From JAJYSO01 sp964586655 (GTDB taxonomy: Bacteria > Bacteroidota > Bacteroidia > Flavobacteriales > Flavobacteriaceae), in assembly GCA_964586655.1 (NCBI GenBank), contig CAZPGY010000020.1:1-38556 (forward strand): DNA of 38,556 bases. Direction: 5' to 3'. Each line of letters starts with the position of its first letter. Position 1 is the first letter of the stretch. Below are positions 7,957-15,318 of the stretch, one piece after another. Position numbers and translations under genes: made by a program. The notes beneath the pieces are model-generated. The model saw nothing but the letters and a program-made list of their open reading frames with translations, made no database searches and was not told the DNA's origin.

Positions 7957-8718
7957 ATGGAATTACCTTTACAAATCAAACGTTTTAAAGCAATCAGGGA
8001 GGAAAACAACTTCACCCAAGTTGAATTTGCTGCCAAATTAGGCGTTAAGAAGACCACGGCCGACATTGAACGCGGCCGAACACGGCTTTCGGGGAAAGTG
8101 GTCAAAGAGCTGCTTCGACAATTTGGCATCAATCCCTTGTGGCTGTATGGAGAAAGCCCCCAAAAATTATTAAGTCTCAATGCCGTCAATGTGCTGCCCA
8201 AAGTGGTTAGTGTTGATCAGGACGGAAATGAAAATATGTTGTTGGTCGATCAAAAAGCAGCGGCCGGCTATCCACAAAATATCAACGAAAAAGGCTGGCA
8301 TAAAAAATTACCGGCTTTTAATCTGCCCCTTCCACAATATCGAAATGCCTCCTATCGCGGATTTCAAGTAGAAGGTGACAGCATGATGCCCAATTTGAGA
8401 CCGGAAGAATGGGTATTGGGAAAAGCGGTGGACGACATTGCCAACATCACCGATGGAAAAATTTATATTATCGTAACCTTGGATTCTGTCTTGGTCAAAA
8501 AAATTCACAAACTCCCCGATGCTTCTCAGATTAGATTGATTTCTATCAATACTGATTACAATCCGTTTGAACTCAAGGTAGCCGCAATCCAAGAATTATG
8601 GGAGGTGACCAGTAAGTTGACTTTTTCTTTAGAAGACAACTCTGAAAGCCGCTTGCTCCAAGAGCTACAGGCTTCCATGAACGAACTAAAAGCACAAATC
8701 AATCAAGGCAACTCCTGA
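7957..8718 (+). CDS. LexA-like XRE/S24 transcriptional regulator
   Basis: The open frame extends to 7861, but the Met at 7957 begins directly before the helix-turn-helix, so that start is taken (253 residues); the upstream extension is AT-rich and overlaps the palindromic half-sites. Residues about 7-62 are an XRE-type HTH (FTQVEFAAKLGVKKTTADIERG). Residues about 95-210 are a peptidase S24 domain: an Ala-Gly bond in AAAGYP (A103-G104) resembles the LexA/UmuD cleavage site, the serine nucleophile is in EGDSMMPN (S142), and the lysine is in VLVKKIHK (K181). The C-terminus (about 225-250) is a likely coiled coil. By family knowledge such regulators repress stress or phage functions until self-cleavage. 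The regulon is not visible; the following gene has its own promoter. Confidence 0.85.
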   Translation: MELPLQIKRFKAIREENNFTQVEFAAKLGVKKTTADIERGRTRLSGKVVKELLRQFGINPLWLYGESPQKLLSLNAVNVLPKVVSVDQDGNENMLLVDQKAAAGYPQNINEKGWHKKLPAFNLPLPQYRNASYRGFQVEGDSMMPNLRPEEWVLGKAVDDIANITDGKIYIIVTLDSVLVKKIHKLPDASQIRLISINTDYNPFELKVAAIQELWEVTSKLTFSLEDNSESRLLQELQASMNELKAQINQGNS

Positions 8719-8739
8719 GTTTTGGAGCCGTTTTTTTTT
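8707..8739 (+). terminator. terminator overlapping the regulator stop codon
   Basis: CTCC (8712-8715) pairs with GGAG (8724-8727), extended by GG/CC, and the hairpin loop contains the TGA stop. Nine T residues follow from 8731. The stem is short, so efficiency is uncertain. Confidence 0.55.
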
Positions 8740-8875
8740 ATAAATTATCTGCCAGCAATCATCTTCCTGTCGAAAAATAATATTGATGAAAATATTTTGA
8801 GAAAGCCACTAAAAAATACAGGGATAATATTTCTCAAAAAAGGAAAGTAAAATTCACGGAATGCCGCATTATTTT

Positions 8876-8883
8876 TATATTTG
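8876..8883 (+). promoter_or_regulatory. candidate -7 promoter element of fabG
   Basis: TATATTTG matches the Bacteroidota -7 consensus TAnnTTTG and lies 31 bases upstream of the ATG. A TTC triplet sits near the expected -33 position; no perfect TTG is present. Confidence 0.45.
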
Positions 8884-8914
8884 GACAATACTAAAATAAA
8901 TAGGATTCATCATT

Positions 8915-9661
8915 ATGAAACTCTTAGAAGGAAAAAACGTCATTATCACCGGAGCCAGTCGCGGCATTGGAAAAGGAATTGCCAAAGTTTTTGCTGAACA
9001 CGGCGCCAATATAGCATTCACGTATCGCTCTTCTGTAGAAGCCGCTCAGGATTTGGAAGAAGAACTAACCCAAAACGGAGCCAAGGTAAAAGCCTACAAA
9101 AGTAACGCAGCCAGCTTTGAAGAAGCCCAAGAACTGGTTAAAGCAGTTATGGCCGATTTTTCGAGCGTCGATGTTTTAATCAACAATGCCGGCATCACCA
9201 AAGATAACCTTTTGATGCGCATGAAAGAAGAAGACTTTGACAAGGTGATGGAAGTCAATTTAAAATCCGTTTTCAACATGACCAAAGCCATTCAGCGTCC
9301 CCTGTTGAAACAACGTCACGGCAGTATTATCAATATGGCCTCGGTGGTTGGGGTTAAAGGAAATGCCGGACAAAGCAACTATGCCGCTTCCAAAGCAGGG
9401 ATTATCGGGTTTTCTAAATCTATGGCTTTGGAATTGGGATCGAGAAACATCCGCACCAATGTTATTGCGCCCGGATTTATTGAAACCGAAATGACTGCCA
9501 AGCTCGATGAAAAGACCTTGGCCAAGTGGCGCGAAAACATTCCATTAAAACGCGGAGGAACCCCTAAAGATATTGCTGATGCCTGTGTTTTCTTAGCCAG
9601 TGATTTAAGCAGCTATATCACCGGACAAGTCATTAATGTTGACGGGGGAATGTTGACCTAA
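8915..9661 (+). CDS. fabG: 3-oxoacyl-ACP reductase (SDR family)
   Basis: A 248-residue short-chain dehydrogenase. The cofactor motif TGASRGIG is near residues 12-19, NNAGI near 90, and the catalytic set is Asn in NLKS, Ser in NMASVVG, and Tyr-Lys in NYAASKAG. The C-terminal NVDGGML ending and the PGFIETEMT segment are typical of FabG, which reduces 3-oxoacyl-ACP with NADPH during fatty acid elongation. No other fab gene is adjacent, so a specialised reductase role cannot be excluded. The VWA membrane protein gene follows after 50 bp on the same strand and is probably cotranscribed. Confidence 0.88.
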   Translation: MKLLEGKNVIITGASRGIGKGIAKVFAEHGANIAFTYRSSVEAAQDLEEELTQNGAKVKAYKSNAASFEEAQELVKAVMADFSSVDVLINNAGITKDNLLMRMKEEDFDKVMEVNLKSVFNMTKAIQRPLLKQRHGSIINMASVVGVKGNAGQSNYAASKAGIIGFSKSMALELGSRNIRTNVIAPGFIETEMTAKLDEKTLAKWRENIPLKRGGTPKDIADACVFLASDLSSYITGQVINVDGGMLT

Positions 9662-9711
9662 TTCTTGCTGAACACAGCTCGTTTTATTCTTTTAAAAGCC
9701 ATCTTCTGCAA

Positions 9712-11730
9712 ATGTCTTCCGCTACCGTTTTACTCATTGTTTTGGCCGGAATTATAGCGGCAGGCTTGGCTTTTGCTCAATATTATTGGGGCAAACGTCA
9801 GCCCCAATGGGGCGTTTTGAGTGCTTTGCGGTTTGTTACTTATTTTGGCGTGCTGCTGTTGCTCATCAATCCAAAGTTTCATCAGCAACACTATATTCTC
9901 AAAAAACCGAAATTGATCTTGGCCATAGACAACTCCAAATCCATAAGCGAATTGGGAGAAGCCACACAGATTCGGCAATTTGTCAACACCCTGCAAAACA
10001 ACCACCGATTAAAAGAAAATTTTGACATTCAAAGCTATACCTTTGGCACAGATTTTAAGCCTGCCGATTCTTTGGGTTTTACGGAAGGGCAAACCAATAT
10101 CAATGCAGTTTTCACCCATTTGCAACAGCTCAATACCGATCAAAGGGCGCCCACGGTGCTCATCACCGACGGCAACCAAACCTTTGGCCCAAATTATGAA
10201 TTCTCGGCCCAACAATATGAGCAACCGATTTATCCGGTAGTTGTAGGCGACACCAACTCATATAGAGACCTTAAAATAAGCCGATTAAACGCCAATCCAT
10301 ATGCATTTTTGCACAATGAATTCCCGGTAGAGGTTTTTGTAAATTATAAAGGAAAAACCGAGGTGTCTCGTCTATTCACCATTTCACAAAACGGACAGGT
10401 TTTGTTTCGGCAAATGCTCCACTTTTCTCCCGACCGTCACGCCTTTATTATTCAAGCGCAATTGAAGGCCAATACGGTAGGTGTGCAAACCTATGAAGCC
10501 GCCATCAAGGCTTTGGACAACGAGAAAAACAAAACCAATAACCAATGGAAATTTGCGGTTGAAGTTATCGACCAAAAAACCAAAGTATTGTTGCTCAGCG
10601 CATTCCCGCATCCCGATTTGGGAAGTATGAAAGCCGCAATTGAAAGCAATCCCCAACGCCAGGCCGATATTAAATATACCGAAAAAGACGAAATCGATTT
10701 TGGTGCCTATCAGCTGATTGTTTTATACCAACCCAATTCTTCTTTTGAAACCGCTTATAAACGCATCGATCAACTCGACCTAAATACATTGACCGTCACC
10801 GGTACGGCAACGGATTACAAATTCTTAAACCGGCAGCAAGATTTTTTCCACAAGGCCATCACGCACCAAACCGAAAATTACCTCCCGGTTTACAATCCGG
10901 GATATCCCAGTTTTCAATTTGAAGACATTGGGTTTGCCGATTTCCCTCCCCTTTTGGATCAATTTGGAACAATCAACATGAAAACCGCCTATCACCCGCT
11001 GCTCTTTCAAGCTATAGACGGTATTAAAATGGAAAGTCCGTTACTGGCTACAGTCGAGAAAGGCAAACGCCGCTTCGGATTTTTATTTGGCTCCAAATTT
11101 TGGCAATGGCGCGCCAAAAGCTATCGCTTATCGGGGGCCTTTGAGGACTTTGATCAGTTTTTTGGGAAACTCATCCAATATCTGGCCTCCAACAAACGTC
11201 GACAGCGATTGACCGTAAATCATGCTTCTTTTTATAATTCGGGCGAACGCATTGTTTTACAGGCTCATTATTTTGATGAGAATTATGTTTTTGATCCTCG
11301 TGCTGAAGTATATGCCATCTTGCTCAATAAAGAAACTCGTGAAAAACAACGCCTGCCCTTTTTATTAAAAATGGATCGCTATGAATTGGATTTAAGCAAT
11401 TTAGAACCCGGAAATTATAAGTTTACGGTGAAAGTCAACGGCAAAAGTCTCTCCAAAAGCGGCGAATTTACCATTCTGGATTTTGATGTAGAAAAACAGT
11501 TTAAAACAGCCAATGTAGAGCAATTAAAACGCATTTCAAATCAAGGACTTTATTTCCCGGGAAAAGCAAATGAACTCATTGATCGATTGCTTGCCGATGA
11601 CGCCTATAAACCCATTCAAAAAGCTAAAACGCAATCCGCTCCCCTCATTGATTGGTGGTATTTATTGGGCATCATTGCATTGTCCTTAAGCACCGAATGG
11701 TTTATTAGAAAATACAAAGGGCTCATTTGA
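9712..11730 (+). CDS. membrane-anchored VWA domain protein
   Basis: The 672-residue protein has two N-terminal membrane segments (about 4-22 and 36-53) and one at the C-terminus (about 646-664, WWYLLGIIALSLS). Between them, residues about 68-180 form a von Willebrand A domain with a MIDAS-like D-N-S-K-S (D73, S75, S77) and a later ITDG. The remaining 450 residues are a periplasmic beta-rich region, judged by composition. The layout resembles BatA/BatB-like and other aerotolerance-type Bacteroidota VWA proteins, but no partner MoxR ATPase or TPR Bat protein is nearby. It follows the SDR reductase by 50 bp. The function is unknown; a role in envelope protein assembly is a family-level guess. 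Confidence 0.75.
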   Translation: MSSATVLLIVLAGIIAAGLAFAQYYWGKRQPQWGVLSALRFVTYFGVLLLLINPKFHQQHYILKKPKLILAIDNSKSISELGEATQIRQFVNTLQNNHRLKENFDIQSYTFGTDFKPADSLGFTEGQTNINAVFTHLQQLNTDQRAPTVLITDGNQTFGPNYEFSAQQYEQPIYPVVVGDTNSYRDLKISRLNANPYAFLHNEFPVEVFVNYKGKTEVSRLFTISQNGQVLFRQMLHFSPDRHAFIIQAQLKANTVGVQTYEAAIKALDNEKNKTNNQWKFAVEVIDQKTKVLLLSAFPHPDLGSMKAAIESNPQRQADIKYTEKDEIDFGAYQLIVLYQPNSSFETAYKRIDQLDLNTLTVTGTATDYKFLNRQQDFFHKAITHQTENYLPVYNPGYPSFQFEDIGFADFPPLLDQFGTINMKTAYHPLLFQAIDGIKMESPLLATVEKGKRRFGFLFGSKFWQWRAKSYRLSGAFEDFDQFFGKLIQYLASNKRRQRLTVNHASFYNSGERIVLQAHYFDENYVFDPRAEVYAILLNKETREKQRLPFLLKMDRYELDLSNLEPGNYKFTVKVNGKSLSKSGEFTILDFDVEKQFKTANVEQLKRISNQGLYFPGKANELIDRLLADDAYKPIQKAKTQSAPLIDWWYLLGIIALSLSTEWFIRKYKGLI

Positions 11731-12101
11731 TTATCTTTCATCGGCGACAAAAACCGGAAAGGCACAATAATTTCCCGTAAGTTGTTCAATATTTCATGCC
11801 GTTTTATTATTTTAAAACCCTAAAAATTTACGTTGGGGAGTCGGCCAATTAGGCCAAAGATTTTTTAGGATAAATTTTATCCCAAATCCATTTGTAAAAT
11901 CGCCTAAAGATTCAATGCTTAAATTTTCAAAAGTCAAGACAAAAAAACGGTCCTGTCGGCAGATGGCATAAGCCATGACGAGTATTAAGCCGATCGAAAT
12001 AAGAAATTTGAAATTTACAGCTAAAAATCAAACAAACCTGTAGGAAGTTTTGGCACAATTCCCAATTCCCTTTTATCAGGTAAACCATAAAATCCTTATT
12101 C
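11731..12101. other. intergenic region with a repeat copy
   Basis: The 371 bases between the VWA and DUF2461 genes contain no convincing coding frame. The first half has short inverted pieces (GGCCAATTAGGCC near 11842-11854, and AGGATAAATTTTATCC near 11868-11883), the latter an AT-rich near-palindrome. The second half is the dispersed repeat copy listed separately. Confidence 0.6.
11905..12018. repeat. copy of the dispersed repeat without terminal TACCAATT
   Basis: It matches the minus strand of the 35404-35590 element in order: CCTAAAGATT, TAAATTTT, AAAAGTCAAG(A/G)CAAAAA, CCTG-TCGGCAGA, CATA(A/-)GC-ATGACGAG, A(T)TGAGCC-TCGAAAT and AGAAATTTGAAATT. The terminal TACCAATT arms of that element are absent here. 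The copy reads in the plus direction; boundaries are approximate. Confidence 0.6.
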
Positions 12102-12776
12102 ATGAAAACAGTTCCTGCCGAAGCATTGGCTTTTTTAAATAACCTAAAAGCAAACAACAACCGGGAATGGTTTAACGAACGCAAGGCACACTTCAAATCC
12201 ATAGAGCAAGAAGTCAAAGCGTTCTATACCGTAGTAGAATCCTTATTGCAAGAACACGATGAGCTTCAAAACACCAAAGCCTATCGCATTTACAGGGATA
12301 TTCGATTTTCTAAAGACAAAACCCCTTATAAAAAACATTTTGCCGCCCATTTTGCCCGGCGCAAACCCGAACTTAGAGGAGGATATTATTTACATATACA
12401 GCCTGGCAATCAAAGTTTTATCGGAGGCGGATTCTGGCGTCCCGTTAAAGAAGACTTGAAGCGCGTAAGAAAAGAATGGGAGCTCGATGCCAAAGAAATT
12501 CGTGAAATTATCAACAATCCCACCTTTAAAAAACACTGGGGCAAGATGCGCGGAAACACCTTAAAAACCGCTCCCATGGGTTTTGACAGAACGCATCCCG
12601 ATATTGATCTAATCAATCATAAACAATGGCTGTTTCAGCATTATTTTTCTGATGAAGAAGTTTTGGCTGATGATTTTGCTCAAACAATCAACACCCACTA
12701 TCGGGCCATTCGCCCATTTTTTGATTATATGTCTGACGTATTGACCACCGATTTAAACGGGGTTTCCCTCATTTAA
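12102..12776 (+). CDS. DUF2461 family protein
   Basis: A 224-residue cytoplasmic protein recognised by the DUF2461/TIGR02453 layout: an N-terminal FLNNLKANNNREWFNERK block, RIYRDIRFSKDKTPYKKHFAAHF in the first third, then GGYYLHIQPGNQSFIGGGFWRP, and a C-terminal helical part with F-DRTHPDIDLI. No catalytic residues are established for the family and there is no signal peptide or membrane segment. It starts at the first ATG after an AT-rich leader. It is separate from the grpE-dnaJ unit downstream, which has its own upstream motif cluster. The biochemical role is unknown. Confidence 0.85.
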   Translation: MKTVPAEALAFLNNLKANNNREWFNERKAHFKSIEQEVKAFYTVVESLLQEHDELQNTKAYRIYRDIRFSKDKTPYKKHFAAHFARRKPELRGGYYLHIQPGNQSFIGGGFWRPVKEDLKRVRKEWELDAKEIREIINNPTFKKHWGKMRGNTLKTAPMGFDRTHPDIDLINHKQWLFQHYFSDEEVLADDFAQTINTHYRAIRPFFDYMSDVLTTDLNGVSLI

Positions 12777-12819
12777 AAGCCTCCCTCCTGCACTACCAAT
12801 TTCAGCAGTTCAGTCAGTC

Positions 12820-12883
12820 TGTCTAAAATTGGCGTTGAAAAAATGACATTTTGGCAATTTCTCACACTTGGCAACAAAATTGA
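12820..12883 (+). promoter_or_regulatory. motif cluster upstream of grpE-dnaJ
   Basis: Three related boxes precede the heat-shock operon: TGTCTAAAATTGGCG (12820-12834), the imperfect palindrome TGACATTTTGGCA (12844-12856), and TGGCAACAAAATTGA (12869-12883). The last has the TGGCA-N6-TTG spacing of a sigma-54 -24/-12 element, with the final C replaced by A. The boxes end 30 bases before the grpE start. They could be a heat-shock operator or an alternative-sigma promoter; neither is shown. Confidence 0.4.
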
Positions 12884-12912
12884 CGAGCATAGGATATAAA
12901 AAACGAATAAAA

Positions 12913-13506
12913 ATGAGCAAACATAAAAAAGACTCTTCTGCGGAGCTCGAGCAAGAAGCGCACAAAGCCGCAGAAAAAGAAGAGGGCAAACAACAAGCTG
13001 AGCTCCAAGCCACTGAAGAAAAGGCAGCACAAGAGGAAGAAAAAGAAGAATCGCTTTCAGAGACAGAAGCTTTACAAGCCGAGCTGCAGCAAGAGAAAGA
13101 CAAATACATGCGTTTATTTGCGGAGTTTGAAAACTACAAACGTCGAACCGGCAAAGAACGGGTGGAAATGTTTAAAACAGCCGGACAGGAAGTCATGCTG
13201 GCCATGCTTCCGGTTTTGGATGACTTTGATCGCGCCATAAAAGAGATTAAAAAATCTGATGAAGGCTCTCATTATGAAGGTGTTGAGTTGATCAATTCCA
13301 AGCTTCGGGAAACACTTCGCAAACAAGGATTGGAGCAGATGAACGTCAAAGAAGGTGATAAATTTGATGCCGACCTCCACGACGCTGTAACCCAAATTCC
13401 CGCTCCCAAGAAAAAGCTAAAAGGGAAAATTGTTGATGTCATTGAAAAAGGGTATACTTTGGGCGATAAAATCATTCGCTATCCCAAAGTAGTGACAGGA
13501 AAATAG
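12913..13506 (+). CDS. grpE: GrpE nucleotide exchange factor
   Basis: The frame opens at 12868, but Met at 12913 gives the usual GrpE beginning and leaves room for the promoter cluster; the product is 197 residues. The first 55 residues are highly charged and low in complexity (E/K/Q/A), followed by the long GrpE dimerisation helix (LQAELQQEKDKYMRLFAEFENYKRRTGKER) and the beta-wing domain with MLPVLDDFDRAI, GVELINSKLRETLRKQGLE, and the closing YTLGDKIIRYPKVVTGK. GrpE releases ADP from DnaK and works with DnaJ, whose gene follows after 58 bp on the same strand. dnaK itself is not in the window. Confidence 0.95.
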   Translation: MSKHKKDSSAELEQEAHKAAEKEEGKQQAELQATEEKAAQEEEKEESLSETEALQAELQQEKDKYMRLFAEFENYKRRTGKERVEMFKTAGQEVMLAMLPVLDDFDRAIKEIKKSDEGSHYEGVELINSKLRETLRKQGLEQMNVKEGDKFDADLHDAVTQIPAPKKKLKGKIVDVIEKGYTLGDKIIRYPKVVTGK

Positions 13507-13564
13507 TCAGACCTTTTATCAGAAGATCAACAAATTGTAATTAGAAATCGAGAAAAGTGAGGAA

Positions 13565-14689
13565 ATGAAAGAGGATTTTTATAACATACTTGGTGTCGAC
13601 AAAGGCGCAAGCCAAAACGAAATCAAGAAAGCATACCGAAAAAAAGCCATCAAATATCATCCGGACAAGAATCCGGGAGACAAGGAAGCCGAGCACAAGT
13701 TTAAGCAGGCGGCCGAAGCCTATGAAGTATTGGGAAATCCCGACAAGCGCGCCCGTTATGACCAAATGGGGCATGCGGCCTTCGAAGGGGCTCAAGGTTT
13801 TGGCGGCGGTGCCCACATGGATATGGATGACATATTCAGTCAGTTTGGCGATATTTTTGGCAGTGCTTTTGGAGGAGGATTCTCCGGCTTTGGCGGATTT
13901 GGCGGCGGTCGCGGTCAGCGTCGGGCCAAAGGAAGCAACCTGCGTATTCGTGTCAATTTGACACTGGAAGAAATTGCCAACGGGGTTGAAAAGAAGATCA
14001 AAATCAAACGAAAGATACAAGCTGAGGGAACTACCTATAAAACCTGTTCTACCTGTCATGGAACCGGTCAAGTTACCCGAGTGAGCAATACCATTTTGGG
14101 ACGCATGCAAACTGCAGCTCCCTGTAATGCCTGCGGAGGATCCGGACAAATTATTGATCATAAACCTGCCGATGCCGATGCACAAGGCATGGTTACAAAG
14201 GCCCAAACCGTTTCCATTAAAATTCCGGCCGGAGTAGTTGACGGCATGCAGCTCAAGGTATCCGGAAAAGGAAATGATGCACCCGGCAATGGCATTCCCG
14301 GAGATTTGTTGGTCGCCATTTCAGAAAAAAAACACGACAGCCTACAACGCGAAGGCGACAATTTGCACTATGACTTATACATCAGCATTTCCGAAGCTGC
14401 TTTAGGCGCTTCCAAAGAAATTCAAACGGTGAAAGGAAAAGTGCGCATTAAAATAGAAGCCGGCGTACAAAGCGGAAAAATCTTACGCCTGCGCAACAAA
14501 GGCATCCCGAGAATTAACGGATATGGCAAAGGAGACCTCTTGGTGCATGTGAATGTATGGACCCCTAAAACCCTATCAAAAGAGCAGAAAAAATTCTTTG
14601 AAAGTATGAGAGGTGACGAGAACTTTGAACCCGATCCACAGCAAAACGAAAAATCTTTTTTTGAAAAAGTAAAAGATATGTTTGCATAA
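13565..14689 (+). CDS. dnaJ: DnaJ co-chaperone with a single zinc centre
   Basis: The 374-residue DnaJ has the J domain at 1-70 with HPD at 32-34, and a Gly/Phe-rich linker (about 75-118). The zinc-binding region holds only two CxxCxGxG motifs (C161/C164 and C187/C190) instead of four. The spacing and the linking sequence (GQVTRVSN...) resemble motifs 2 and 3 of E. coli DnaJ, so zinc centre II seems kept and centre I lost. The C-terminal client-binding domains follow (ISIKIPAGVVDGMQLKVSGKG..., DLLVHVNVWTP). It stimulates DnaK ATPase. The gene is downstream of grpE and ended by a strong terminator. The reduced zinc region is, to my knowledge, common among Flavobacteria rather than a mutation. 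Confidence 0.95.
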   Translation: MKEDFYNILGVDKGASQNEIKKAYRKKAIKYHPDKNPGDKEAEHKFKQAAEAYEVLGNPDKRARYDQMGHAAFEGAQGFGGGAHMDMDDIFSQFGDIFGSAFGGGFSGFGGFGGGRGQRRAKGSNLRIRVNLTLEEIANGVEKKIKIKRKIQAEGTTYKTCSTCHGTGQVTRVSNTILGRMQTAAPCNACGGSGQIIDHKPADADAQGMVTKAQTVSIKIPAGVVDGMQLKVSGKGNDAPGNGIPGDLLVAISEKKHDSLQREGDNLHYDLYISISEAALGASKEIQTVKGKVRIKIEAGVQSGKILRLRNKGIPRINGYGKGDLLVHVNVWTPKTLSKEQKKFFESMRGDENFEPDPQQNEKSFFEKVKDMFA

Positions 14690-14770
14690 CGCTTTCTATT
14701 CCAAATATTATACATATCTTTGGTGTTCACTATTCATTTAGTGAAATTTTCTTTTTCATAGCAATTTTCT

Positions 14771-14803
14771 CCACCCTCGATTTTGTTGAGGGTGGTTTTT
14801 TTT
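14771..14803 (+). terminator. intrinsic terminator of grpE-dnaJ
   Basis: CCACCCTC (14771-14778) pairs with GAGGGTGG (14788-14795) over a nine-base loop and is followed by eight T residues, 81 bases after dnaJ. Confidence 0.92.
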
Positions 14804-14840
14804 GGTCAATAATCAATACCAGCCCTAAACGATTTTTATG

Positions 14841-15063
14841 TTATTCGTAGCGTTCTTTAAATTCGTTTTCAAAGTATTTCCAATCAATCTTCTTAGCCGA
14901 AAGGACTAATACCAATTATACATACTAAATAGCCCGATATTTATGTATAAATCTTGAGACTATTTAATAAATAAAATTGGTATAATTCGTGTTTTAAATT
15001 AATAAAATCGGTGAGCATTAGTTGGAATAAATCGATTTGTTTTTCAGGTGATTTTCCTAACAT
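14841..15063 (-). pseudogene. transposase N-terminal remnant interrupted by a MITE-like element
   Basis: Read on the minus strand from the ATG at 15063, the frame gives MLGKSPEK...LFQLMLTDFINLKHEL and then runs into the inserted element at 14910-14982. Removing that element and one TAA copy restores the frame: ...HELVLSAKKIDWKYFENEF and KERYE, then a stop at 14841-14843. A DFIN-KHELVL-KKIDW-FE-EF layout is how Bacteroidota IS5-group transposases begin, but only about 50 of the expected 300-450 residues remain; the catalytic DDE part is gone. CCAACTCACCGACACTAC near 15123-15140 may mark the former IS end. Family assignment is from memory of the N-terminal pattern. Confidence 0.6.
14910..14982. 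mobile_element. 73-bp MITE-like element with TACCAATT termini
   Basis: The element starts TACCAATTATAC and ends with AATTGGTA; the two ends are imperfect inverted repeats over about 23 bp (19 of 23 positions match). It is flanked by TAA on both sides (14907-14909 and 14983-14985), consistent with a 3-bp target duplication, and interrupts the transposase remnant. It has no coding capacity. Termini are shared with the 187-bp element at 35404-35590. Confidence 0.7.
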
Positions 15064-15262
15064 ATTTTGCAAGGTTTTGAGTACAAGGTAACACTATCCT
15101 TGCAATTTAAGCTATTATAGGACACCAACTCACCGACACTACACCTCTGTTTATCAGTATTTTAATTTTAGTTTGTAAACGGTCAACCTATATCAGGGAA
15201 TGACAATTCAGAATTCCCTAAAATAATTCGGATTCTAAAGCGTCTATTTGAAAGCAAGTCCT

Positions 15263-15270
15263 TACTTTTG
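15263..15270 (+). promoter_or_regulatory. candidate -7 promoter element of the ABC exporter operon
   Basis: TACTTTTG fits TAnnTTTG and lies 48 bases upstream of the start of the ATPase gene. No TTG is present at the ideal -33 spacing. Confidence 0.4.
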
Positions 15271-15318
15271 TTTGGCTTAGGTTATCCTTTTTGACAGTGA
15301 ACACTATAAACACGGTAT

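Larger units (their letters stand above)
14690..15318. other. intergenic region between dnaJ and the ABC exporter
   Basis: A 629-bp gap. It holds the dnaJ terminator, the interrupted transposase remnant, and near 15195-15219 a short hairpin (AGGGAAT paired with ATTCCCT, 11-base loop) of unknown role. The final 60 bases carry the candidate promoter of the ABC genes. No complete gene is seen. Confidence 0.6.

Noticed and set aside
12868..12912. N-terminal extension of GrpE
   Set aside because: It would overlap the upstream motif cluster and does not look like a GrpE N-terminus; Met at 12913 is better supported.
15009..15133. CGGTGAG...GTTGG and CCAACTCACCG as inverted repeats of a further element
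   Set aside because: The left piece lies inside the transposase-remnant codons and is split by five bases, so the match is probably chance; only the right piece may be an IS end.
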